A stretch of 64,000 bases of DNA, taken from Candidatus Blautia stercorigallinarum. GTDB taxonomy: Bacteria > Bacillota > Clostridia > Lachnospirales > Lachnospiraceae. The notes beneath the pieces were generated by a model that saw only the letters and a list, made by a program, of their open reading frames with translations, did not search any database and had not been told where the DNA came from. A program made the translations under genes and the position numbers. Shown here one piece after another: positions 1-7,978 of this stretch (positions are counted from its first letter, which is position 1; each line of letters opens with the position of its first letter). The stretch lies in NCBI GenBank assembly GCA_019112785.1, contig DXIQ01000058.1, positions 1-64,000 of the forward strand, written 5' to 3'.

Positions 1-147
1 ATCTCCAGAGCTCTTCTGGAAGCAGACAGCGATTACAGACCAGCTCTGAAAGCAGCAGGTTACTTAACTCGTGACCCAAGAATGAAAGAGAGAAAGAAAT
101 ACGGTCTCAAAGCTGCACGTCGTGCTCCACAGTTCTCCAAGAGATAA
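1..147 (+). CDS. rpsI: 30S ribosomal protein S9, C-terminal part (truncated by window start)
   Basis: Reads [48 protein letters not shown]-stop, the classic S9 C-terminus. Confidence 0.96.
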   Translation: MSRALLEADSDYRPALKAAGYLTRDPRMKERKKYGLKAARRAPQFSKR

Positions 148-182
148 TCAAAGAGCATACGCTGTATTACAAAAGATATTTA

Positions 183-211
183 TCCCGGAAGTTTCGGCTT
201 CCGGGATTTTT
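183..211 (+). terminator. Intrinsic terminator after rpsI
   Basis: cccggaag-tttcgg-cttccggg followed by atttttt. Confidence 0.85.
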
Positions 212-316
212 AAATCAACTTATATCATATCAATTCAAATTAATTCAAATTAATTATATCAAACATCCGGTAGTCATCGGAAAACGTTCCAAATATAAGA
301 AATCAAGAACCAGGCT

Positions 317-649
317 GTAGAAATAAGCCGAGACCTACAGCAGAAAATCGAGGAAAGCGAAATTCGCCGGTAGAAATAGGCTGAAGCCTACAGCAAAAAA
401 TCAGAAAAGGTGAAATTCGCCGGTAGAAATAAGTTGAAGCCTGCGGCAGAAAATCGAGAAAAGCGAAATTCGCCGGTAGAAATGAGTCCAAGCCTACGGT
501 AGAAAATCGGAAAAGGTGAAATTTGCCCGTAGAAATAGACTGAGGCCTACAGCAGAAAATCGGAAAAGGTGAAATTCGCCTGTAGAAATGAGCTGATGGC
601 TCCAGCAGAAAATTCAGAAAAAATTTATTTGTAGAAAAATCAGGAAAGG
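317..649. repeat. 53-bp direct tandem repeat array, 5 full units plus a partial sixth and a short seventh fragment
   Basis: GTAGAAAT... units start at 317, 370, 423, 476, 529, 582; exact 53-bp period; fragment gtagaaaaatcagg from 631. Confidence 0.93.
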
Positions 650-657
650 AGCAATTG

Positions 658-1455
658 ATGAAAGGTCTTAAAGATATGCTACTCTGTGAGCAGCGCAGAC
701 TGGAGAATATATTGGAGAAAACAGCAAAAGAAATGGAAAAGGATGTTCCGCCTGGTTCGCTGCGGATATCTGTAAACAAAAAGTGGGTACAGTTTTATCA
801 GGGCATGCCGGGAGATAAGACAAAAGGGACGTATATTCCAAAAGAAAACCAGAAACTGATCTGTAGGCTCGCTCAGAAATCCTATGATGAGAAGATAATC
901 CGATTAGTTTCCAAAAGACTTGATCAAATCAAGAAAATAACCAGGGATTATGAAGATGACGAGGTGGAAATGGTATATTGGAAAGAACATATAGAAAAAC
1001 AAAAGCGTATCCGGCCGGTGGAGACTATCTGGAAACGCCAGATAGAAGAATGGGAAAAACAGGAGTATAAAGGAAAAGAATTCAGAGAGGATACTCCTCT
1101 GATTCGGAGTGAACGGGGAGAAAGGGTACGTTCGAAATCTGAAAAGATACTGGCGGATTTCTTTTACAGAAACCAGATCCCTTACAAATATGAATGTCCT
1201 TTACATCTGAAAAATTTTGGAACGCTCTATCCGGATTTCACTTTTCTGTCAGCAAAGACCGGACAGGAAATCTACTGGGAGCATGACGGCAGGATGGACG
1301 ATCCGGTTTATGCACAAAACGCGATCAGAAAGATTTATGCATATGAGGAAAACGGAATTTATCCGGGGGAGCGCCTGATCCTTACATATGAGACAGAAAA
1401 AACAGTTTTAAATATGCAGATTGTAGAACGGCTTGTCTACAAATATTTGAAATAG
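658..1455 (+). CDS. Hypothetical protein with PD-(D/E)XK nuclease-like C-terminal region
   Basis: RBS aaaggag then ATG at 658; C-terminal SKSEKILADFF...YPDFTFL...IYWEHDGRMDDPVYAQNAIRKIYAYEENGIYPGERLILTYE. Confidence 0.8.
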   Translation: MKGLKDMLLCEQRRLENILEKTAKEMEKDVPPGSLRISVNKKWVQFYQGMPGDKTKGTYIPKENQKLICRLAQKSYDEKIIRLVSKRLDQIKKITRDYEDDEVEMVYWKEHIEKQKRIRPVETIWKRQIEEWEKQEYKGKEFREDTPLIRSERGERVRSKSEKILADFFYRNQIPYKYECPLHLKNFGTLYPDFTFLSAKTGQEIYWEHDGRMDDPVYAQNAIRKIYAYEENGIYPGERLILTYETEKTVLNMQIVERLVYKYLK

Positions 1456-1525
1456 TACTAGATGGCACGTTTTAGTGACCACCTATTGCCATAAATCAAA
1501 ATCCCCTTTGCCTGGGGAAGTAAAA

Positions 1526-1608
1526 GACTCCGATACCAAGCATACGGGGCATCAAACTCGCAGTGACGCAAGCATGTACGCTTGGCTCGTTGCCTGCAGA
1601 AATAAAAA
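1526..1608. repeat. Dispersed extragenic repeat, copy A
   Basis: Shares CCGATNCAAGCATACGGGGCATCAAACTNGCAGTGANGCAAGCA and GCATGT-CCGCTTGGCTCGTTGCC-GC-GAAATAAAAA with 62503..62631. Confidence 0.8.
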
Positions 1609-1698
1609 CATCCCCCTGAGAATTGGACATGCTGCCTTCACCATACTCTCAGGCAGCACGCCAATCAACAGGAGGATTAAGTATTATGCGCAATCTAA

Positions 1699-2136
1699 TT
1701 ATTTTAATTTGGAATATGTTTCATCATCTACAGCTTCCAGCCATTCGTTGCTGGTCTCTGTTCCCGGAACTTCGAAGGCAATGTGGGAGAACCAGCTATC
1801 TGCCTTGGCTCCATGCCAGTGCTTTACTTCAGGGGGAATCACGATGACAGTGCCTGGCTCCAGACTTACCGGATCTTTTCCTTCTTCCTGATACCAGCCG
1901 CTGCCTGCTGTGCAGATCAGGATCTGTCCGCCTCCGGTTTTGGCGTGATGGATATGCCAGTTATTGCGGCAGCCTGGTTCAAATGTGACATTTGCCAGAA
2001 ATACAGGGCTTTCTTCCGGCTTTGTCAGGGGATTTAAATAAGAGTTTCCAATAAAATACTGGGCAAAAGCGGTATTCTCCTGCCCCAGGCCGAATACATT
2101 GGCTTTATCAAAGGTTGCTTTGTCCTGAATTTTCAT
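1699..2136 (-). CDS. Cupin domain-containing protein
   Basis: HIHHAKTGGGQILICTAGSGWYQEEGKDPVSLEPGTVIVIPPEVKHWHGA cupin motifs. Confidence 0.9.
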   Translation of the reverse strand: MKIQDKATFDKANVFGLGQENTAFAQYFIGNSYLNPLTKPEESPVFLANVTFEPGCRNNWHIHHAKTGGGQILICTAGSGWYQEEGKDPVSLEPGTVIVIPPEVKHWHGAKADSWFSHIAFEVPGTETSNEWLEAVDDETYSKLK

Positions 2137-2151
2137 AAATAAAATACCTCC

Positions 2152-2517
2152 TTAGAATGATTTCCCGGTATCCTGCTCTTTGCAGATGTTATAGCGGAGA
2201 TAGTCCAGATTGCTGAGCTGTTTTTCCCGAAAATGGATCTCGTCTAAAAGATTCTGCCTTTTCTTCTCCAGCATTTTCAGACACTGGTCCTCTCCGGATT
2301 CCTTTTCCAGTAATTTTCTCATATAGGTTTCTATCTCAAAATTTTCAAAACCGATATCGTGAAGGGTCATGATCATACTCAGATGCTCCAGATCTGTATC
2401 ATCATACTGCCAGGCGCCCATCACTTTTTTTACGGCTCCGCACAGTCCCCATTGTTCATACTCTTGGAGAATTTCCAGGGGAATGTTATAGCGCCTGCTT
2501 GCCTCATCAATGGTCAT
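2152..2517 (-). CDS. MerR-like HTH transcriptional regulator
   Basis: MTIDEASRRYNIPLEILQEYEQWGLCGAVKK...DIGFENFEIETYMRKLLE; start taken at the internal ATG after an AGGAG RBS. Confidence 0.8.
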   Translation of the reverse strand: MTIDEASRRYNIPLEILQEYEQWGLCGAVKKVMGAWQYDDTDLEHLSMIMTLHDIGFENFEIETYMRKLLEKESGEDQCLKMLEKKRQNLLDEIHFREKQLSNLDYLRYNICKEQDTGKSF

Positions 2518-2826
2518 AGAACTCCTCCTTATTTGTATCAGTTCATTTGTCTGCGGATAAAAGGACACCGTGTAAAATACAAGCGTGTTTATCTTTGTAC
2601 TTTTATATTTTAGTCTTGAAAGAGAAGCGTGTCTAATGCTTAGATTGGATCGCTGTCAATGCCTAAAAGATATATTTGCGGCACTGGAAAATGGAAAAAT
2701 AGAAAAAAGGCATGGAGAAAGATAAAGCATAGGTATTAGACAGATGGTCATTTTCTCACTATAATAAAACCAAAAGAAGATCCGATGAAGGATCCATGCA
2801 GAATAAAAACAGGGAGGGATTCTTTT

Positions 2827-3873
2827 ATGAAGTATACAAAACTTGGCAACTCAGATCTGACGGTGTCCAGGATCTGTATGGGATGTATGGGCTTTGGAGA
2901 TGCCAAAAACGGACAGCACAGCTGGACAATAGACGAGGAACATTCCCGGGAAATCATTAAAGAAGGACTGGATCTTGGAGTTAACTTTTTTGATACAGCT
3001 ATCGGGTATCAGAGCGGTACCAGTGAGCAGTATGTAGGCCGGGCGATAAAAGATTTTGCAAAGCGGGAAGATGTGGTAATTGCCACAAAATTTCTCCCCC
3101 GGACACCGGAGGAGATCCAGCAGGGAATTTCCGGACAGGAACATATTGAACGGATGATCAATACCAGTCTGAAAAATCTGGGACTGGACTATATAGATCT
3201 GTATATTTACCATATGTGGGATTACGAGACTCCTCTTTACGATATTATGGAGGGTCTGAACAAGATCGTTAAAGAGGGAAAAGCCCGTTATATCGGAATT
3301 TCCAACTGTTTTGCCTATCAGCTTGCCAAGGCAAACGCACTGGCAGAAAAGGAAGGCTTCCAGAAGTTTGTATCCATTCAGGGCCATTATAATCTGATCT
3401 TCCGTGAGGAAGAAAGAGAGATGGCTAAGCTTTGTGCAGAAGACAATATTGCTATGACGCCTTACAGCGCTCTGGCAGGAGGACGTCTTTCCAAACACCC
3501 GGGAGAAACTTCCAAGAGACTTGAAGAGGACAGCTATGCAAAACTGAAATATGATGATACTGCCCGTCAGGATCAGGTGATCATTGACCGGGTGGCAGAG
3601 CTGGCAGATAAGCGGGGCGTATCTATGACTGAGATTTCTCTGGCCTGGCTTTTGACGAAGGTAACCGCGCCGGTAGTAGGCGCCACTAAACTCCACCATA
3701 TCCAGGGAGCGGCAAAAGCCGTGGATCTTCAGCTTACGGAGGAAGAGATGAGATATCTGGAAGAGGCTTATGTTCCTCATAAACTGGTAGGAGTCATGGC
3801 TCAGAATACACCGGCTGCCGCTAAGCAGACCCATGTTTGGTCTACAGGCAGTCAGAAAATAGAAACAAAGTAA
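2827..3873 (+). CDS. Aldo/keto reductase
   Basis: MKYTKLGNSDLTVSRICMGCMGFGD...GVNFFDTAIGY...YIGISN; AKR fold signatures. Confidence 0.95.
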   Translation: MKYTKLGNSDLTVSRICMGCMGFGDAKNGQHSWTIDEEHSREIIKEGLDLGVNFFDTAIGYQSGTSEQYVGRAIKDFAKREDVVIATKFLPRTPEEIQQGISGQEHIERMINTSLKNLGLDYIDLYIYHMWDYETPLYDIMEGLNKIVKEGKARYIGISNCFAYQLAKANALAEKEGFQKFVSIQGHYNLIFREEEREMAKLCAEDNIAMTPYSALAGGRLSKHPGETSKRLEEDSYAKLKYDDTARQDQVIIDRVAELADKRGVSMTEISLAWLLTKVTAPVVGATKLHHIQGAAKAVDLQLTEEEMRYLEEAYVPHKLVGVMAQNTPAAAKQTHVWSTGSQKIETK

Positions 3874-3909
3874 AATAAGGAAAATAGGGAAAATAAGGAG
3901 GATGTCAAG

Positions 3910-4608
3910 ATGGATTACAGAGAAACAGATCCGGAGTTTGCGGAACGGTTTGAACATTTTGCTTTTGAAGAGGTAGTCCGGGAAGAAGGACAGCAGTTAG
4001 AGGAAACCACATGCCACATGGCGATCATCGCCATCCTTCTGGGGTGCCAGGGGATTGATGAGTTCAAGACAGAACTGCCTCGGGCACTGGACGGAGGGCT
4101 TACTCCTGTTATGGTGAAAGAGGTAGTCTATCAGGCAGTAGATTATCTGGGCATAGGCAGGGTACGTCCTTTTCTGGATGCAGTAAATGAGATTTTGACA
4201 GAAAGAGGCGTGAAACTGCCTCTGGAAGGACAGGCTACAACTACTATGGAAGACCGTCTGGAGAAAGGGGCACAGGCCCAGGTGGATATTTTTGGCGAGG
4301 GCATGAGAGAAGCCTGGAAAAACGGCCATATTAACCGGTGGCTGGCAGACAACTGCTTTGGAGACTATTATACACGTACCGGTCTTACACTGGCTCAGCG
4401 AGAGATGATCACTTTCTGCTTCCTGGCAGCCCAGGGAGGATGTGAACCTCAGCTCATTGCCCATGCGGGAGGAAATATGAATCTGGGAAATGACAAAGAG
4501 TTCCTTACAAAAGTGGTATCCCAGTGCCTGCCCTACATCGGCTATCCCCGGAGTCTGAACGCAATTACCTGTATTAATAAAGCGGCGGAGGCCAGAGAAA
4601 AGGGTTAA
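3910..4608 (+). CDS. Carboxymuconolactone decarboxylase family protein (two CMD-like halves)
   Basis: Two CMD-like segments (ELPRALDGGLTPVMVKEVVYQAVDYLG and AQREMITFCFLAAQGGCEPQLIAHAGGNMNLG). Confidence 0.85.
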   Translation: MDYRETDPEFAERFEHFAFEEVVREEGQQLEETTCHMAIIAILLGCQGIDEFKTELPRALDGGLTPVMVKEVVYQAVDYLGIGRVRPFLDAVNEILTERGVKLPLEGQATTTMEDRLEKGAQAQVDIFGEGMREAWKNGHINRWLADNCFGDYYTRTGLTLAQREMITFCFLAAQGGCEPQLIAHAGGNMNLGNDKEFLTKVVSQCLPYIGYPRSLNAITCINKAAEAREKG

Positions 4609-4665
4609 AAAGATTTTGCTGTGAAAGATCAGAATATCAGGAATAATAAATTATAGAAGCCGTCA

Positions 4666-4716
4666 GGGCAGTATCCGGAACAAGGTGAATCCTTGTTCTA
4701 GATACTGCCCTTTTCT
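4666..4716 (+). terminator. Intrinsic terminator
   Basis: GGGCAGTATC-GGAACAAGG-tgaat-CCTTGTTC-GATACTGCCC-ttttct. Confidence 0.88.
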
Positions 4717-4956
4717 ATTTCATAAAAAGTGAAGAAGAGAGGGAAAAAGAACAAGAAAATGGTATAATCAGATTAATGAAGAAGTTTTGATACACATAAG
4801 TAAAAAAAGTATCTCTAAGGCTGTAGATTTCCGAAAAAGTCAGGATATATGGACAGGACATTTTATGTCCGGCAGATTTTTCCTCATTTCTCCTTTTATG
4901 TCCTGGTCTTTTGAATCACAGCTATGTATTCTGGAAGTAGAAAGGGGGCGACGGAC

Positions 4957-5655
4957 ATGGATATGAAAAAAATCGGAGGATTTCTGAAACTCCTCCGAAA
5001 AGAGAGGGGACTTACCCAGGAGCAGGCCGGGGAGATTTTTATGGTAGCGGGACGGACGATCTCCCGCTGGGAAAACGGCGTGAATATGCCGGATTTAAGC
5101 CTGTTGATCCAGATTGCAGAATACTATGATGTAGAACTTGAAGAAATCCTGAACGGAGAAAGGAGAAATGAGGATATGGATAAGAAGCTGAAAAATACTC
5201 TATTGAAGGCAGCGGATTACAGTGAACTGGAAAAAAAACAGAAAGCAAAGGCAGGGAATGTGGCGTTTATGGTGATGTTTTTTACCTGTGTTATAGGGAT
5301 CCTGCTACAGATAGCCTTAACTTCCGATATAAAAATTGTTATGGGAGAAACTGCAGCAGTTATTGTTGGAGGAATCGCATATATTTCACTGCTCCTATAT
5401 AATGGGCTGTGGGAGAGCAGAGCCGGGAAAAAGAGAGCCTGGTTTTCAGATCTGGTGATCAGTATATTGTGCAGCGGCGTTTTTTCGGTTTTATATGGCT
5501 TCTGTATACTGAGAATGGGAGCAGATAAAATCCGGGCAATACAGTTAGGTACAGGCTTCTTTTTGGGAATTACGATCATCGGTTTTCTGATCCTGAGAGG
5601 ACTAGCCTGGATTAATAAAAAGCAGAGAAACAGGAGAGAGAAGGTGGATTTATGA
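4957..5655 (+). CDS. XRE-family HTH regulator with C-terminal transmembrane segments
   Basis: LKLLRKERGLTQEQAGEIFMVAGRTISRWENGVNMPDLSLL, then hydrophobic segments; ATG 4957 after aaaggggg RBS. Confidence 0.88.
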   Translation: MDMKKIGGFLKLLRKERGLTQEQAGEIFMVAGRTISRWENGVNMPDLSLLIQIAEYYDVELEEILNGERRNEDMDKKLKNTLLKAADYSELEKKQKAKAGNVAFMVMFFTCVIGILLQIALTSDIKIVMGETAAVIVGGIAYISLLLYNGLWESRAGKKRAWFSDLVISILCSGVFSVLYGFCILRMGADKIRAIQLGTGFFLGITIIGFLILRGLAWINKKQRNRREKVDL

Positions 5656-6041
5656 TCTATGAGGAAGAAAGCGATTATATCATGCGTATGATCAAAGAAG
5701 CGGCCAGGGTATTATTTTCGCTGATTTTTGGAAAAAAGTATACCCAGGTAGAACTGCCAAAGGAGAATAAGTTTTCTGTTTCAGGAAGCAATCTGGATGA
5801 TCTTACGGGATTGGTAGACCAGGGGAAGATCAATGAAGCAGAAAATATTCTTTTGGAAAATCTGGATCATGAGAATCCCGAGGAACTGGCGGCGGCCGTT
5901 TTATTTTATGAATATGTAAGTGAGAAAGGCCGGGAATTTTTGGAGGCCCATGATTATTCCCTGGAGGAAGCGGCAGAGGGAATGAAGCAGATCGCAGAGT
6001 ATGCCGGGTATGGGGCACTTCTGGAGGAAATGGATCTGTAA
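5652..6041 (+). CDS. DUF6483-like hypothetical protein
   Basis: MIYEEESDYIMRMIKEAARVLFSLIFGKK...; overlaps upstream stop by 4 nt. Confidence 0.6.
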   Translation: MIYEEESDYIMRMIKEAARVLFSLIFGKKYTQVELPKENKFSVSGSNLDDLTGLVDQGKINEAENILLENLDHENPEELAAAVLFYEYVSEKGREFLEAHDYSLEEAAEGMKQIAEYAGYGALLEEMDL

Positions 6042-6069
6042 AATCAAGGCGGAGACAGGATAAAACAGA

Positions 6070-6126
6070 TTGACATTATCGATATTCGATGTTATAGTGA
6101 AATCAGAAGAATATTGATATTCGATA
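6070..6126 (+). promoter_or_regulatory. Promoter with candidate PadR operator (two ATCGA-TAT-TCGAT-like boxes around the -10)
   Basis: TTGACA (6070-6075), 17 bp, TATAGT (6093-6098); TATCGATATTCGAT 6077-6090 and ATTGATATTCGATA 6113-6126. Confidence 0.75.
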
Positions 6127-6140
6127 AAAGGAGCGATGCT

Positions 6141-6476
6141 ATGGCCAGAGCAAAGTTTCAGACTTTAACGGAACAGATGTTTTATATCCTTCTCTGCCTC
6201 AGGCAGGAATGTTGCGGTATGGATATTATGGAGAAGGTCCGCGTGATGACAGAAGGCAGGGTAAATATAGGACCGGGAACCCTTTATAATCTTCTGGACC
6301 AGTTTTCCCAGGCAGAAATGATCGTAGAGACAAAAGTGGAGGGAAGAAGAAAAAGTTATATTCTTACAGAGATAGGGAAAGAGGCACTTCGGGCAGAGTA
6401 TGAGAGGATATGCGGTCAGGCGGCAGACTACCGCCGTTATATGGAGGTGCAGGAAAATGAGAAGGGGGAAGCTTGA
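6141..6476 (+). CDS. PadR-family transcriptional regulator
   Basis: MARAKFQTLTEQMFYILLCLRQECCGMDIMEKVR...NIGPGTLYNLLDQF...GRRKSYILTEIGKEAL. Confidence 0.94.
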   Translation: MARAKFQTLTEQMFYILLCLRQECCGMDIMEKVRVMTEGRVNIGPGTLYNLLDQFSQAEMIVETKVEGRRKSYILTEIGKEALRAEYERICGQAADYRRYMEVQENEKGEA

Positions 6477-7827
6477 ACTGGTATGGTCTTATTATTATGA
6501 CCATACTACAATGGAACGGCACTTTGAAAAAATGGCAGGGAAAGGCTGGGCTCTGGACAGAATGGGGATCTTCTGGCACTATCACAGGATCGAGCCTAAG
6601 CCCCTTCACTATGCAGTGGGATATTTTCCGGGAGGCGGGGTCTATGCTCCTCCTACCGGGGAGGAGCTGACCTTTGAAGAATACTGTGAGATGGCAGGAT
6701 GGGAGCTGGCGGCAGAACATGGACCTATGAAGATTTTCTGTAATGAAAGGGAAAATCCTGTTCCCCTGGAAACCCAGGCAGATCTTCAGGTGGAAAATAT
6801 CCGCAGAGGATCAAGAAGATTCAGGATCGCAGATGGAGTCCTGGGAGGGATCGGCTGGCTGATCGTTATTTATTTCATATTGAGTCTTTACTTTGACGGA
6901 GTAAGGACCCTTTCCGGCGGAACCGGCCTAACCCTGACCTTCATGGGCTTGATGCTGGGAATTTATGGGGTAGTGGAGTTTATTACTTATCAGCGCTGGT
7001 ATCGAAAGGCAAAGGTAAATGCACAGAGAGACCAGTCTTTTACGCCCACCAAAGGACATCCTGCGGCTTCAAAAATAATTATATGGTTGACTATAGCCGC
7101 TGCAATTTTTTACGCCTCTACGGCAGGAAAGATACTGGTACTGCTCATATTGGTTGGCTATTGGATCGTCTATTATCTTCAGGATATTATCCGAAACGGT
7201 ATGAGAGACAAAGGAATCAGTACCGTAGTAAACATAGGAATCAATTTTGGCATTGCTTTTTTTATTTTCTTTTTTGTAATAAATGGTTACCGGCACCTGC
7301 TCTCCTCTGATGCAGAAGACTATTATGGAAACTATTATGAAAACTATTATGAAAAAAACGGATTTCACTGGGACGGACAGGAAAATCCCCTGACGCTTCA
7401 GGAGCTGGCCGGACCGGAGTTTGACGGGAAAGGATATATTGATACCCAGAATATCCAAAGCTCCGTTTTCCTTTCCAGGATGGAGATAGAACAGTTTTAT
7501 GATGAGGTTTTGTCCGGGGCCGGGGGAGATCCGGGATATTACCTGGAATACGTGGTGGCAAAGGTAAAACTGGAACCTCTTTACGGATTTATCAGATCTT
7601 CTATGGAACGGACTTATGGCAGTGGGGAAAACTGGAAGTCTATGGATTCATGGAAAAAAGGAGAGAAGGGAGTGCTTCAGATCCGGCAGACAGAATTTAG
7701 CAGAAAAGGGCAGAAAATTTATCGGTATCTGATCTGCATGAAAGACAGGATCGTGAAGATAGACCTGAGCTTTGCGCCGGATAAGGTCCAGCAGGAAAAA
7801 ATTGTGGAAACTTTAGGGAAAATATAA
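6457..7827 (+). CDS. DUF2812 domain-containing membrane protein
   Basis: YYYDHTTMERHFEKMAGKGWALDRMGIFWHYHRIEPKPLHYAV plus TM segments; start overlaps the PadR 3' end. Confidence 0.88.
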   Translation: MRRGKLELVWSYYYDHTTMERHFEKMAGKGWALDRMGIFWHYHRIEPKPLHYAVGYFPGGGVYAPPTGEELTFEEYCEMAGWELAAEHGPMKIFCNERENPVPLETQADLQVENIRRGSRRFRIADGVLGGIGWLIVIYFILSLYFDGVRTLSGGTGLTLTFMGLMLGIYGVVEFITYQRWYRKAKVNAQRDQSFTPTKGHPAASKIIIWLTIAAAIFYASTAGKILVLLILVGYWIVYYLQDIIRNGMRDKGISTVVNIGINFGIAFFIFFFVINGYRHLLSSDAEDYYGNYYENYYEKNGFHWDGQENPLTLQELAGPEFDGKGYIDTQNIQSSVFLSRMEIEQFYDEVLSGAGGDPGYYLEYVVAKVKLEPLYGFIRSSMERTYGSGENWKSMDSWKKGEKGVLQIRQTEFSRKGQKIYRYLICMKDRIVKIDLSFAPDKVQQEKIVETLGKI

Positions 7828-7831
7828 AATA

Positions 7832-7861
7832 TTGACAAAGCTATAATGAAAGGAGTATGAT
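7832..7861 (+). promoter_or_regulatory. Predicted sigma70-type promoter for the brnQ leader
   Basis: TTGACA 7832-7837, 18 bp, TATGAT 7856-7861. Confidence 0.6.
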
Positions 7862-7878
7862 ATATAGATATAAGCGAT

Positions 7879-7915
7879 GGTGCTTCGGCTTCAGACTGAG
7901 GCACCTGTTTTTTTT
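7879..7915 (+). terminator. Intrinsic terminator-like hairpin in the leader before brnQ (possible attenuator)
   Basis: GGTGC...GCACC hairpin followed by tgtttttttt. Confidence 0.65.
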
Positions 7916-7978
7916 GCGGCGTACTTTTATGCGGTGAAAGATTATCGTATTAATATGGTGCTTGAAGGGAGAGATAAG

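Noticed and set aside
317-649. CRISPR array
   Set aside because: Units are contiguous with no unique spacers, the repeats themselves vary, and there are no cas genes nearby.
303-779. Minus-strand 158-aa ORF over the repeat array
   Set aside because: Its repeats (FYRRISPF..., STGKFHLF..., LPANFAFL...) are the 53-bp array read in shifting frames; no RBS, and it overlaps the plus-strand gene.
1475-1891. Plus-strand 138-aa ORF (and 1623..1847, 1783..2037)
   Set aside because: Covers the dispersed repeat and the antisense of the cupin gene; no family resemblance.
2636-2725. 29-codon ORF MLRLDRCQCLKDIFAALENGKIEKRHGER between MerR and aldo/keto reductase
   Set aside because: Weak RBS and too short to support without conservation data.
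2851-3957. 368-aa minus-strand ORF antisense to aldo/keto reductase
   Set aside because: Long shadow ORF opposite a clear gene; no recognisable motifs.
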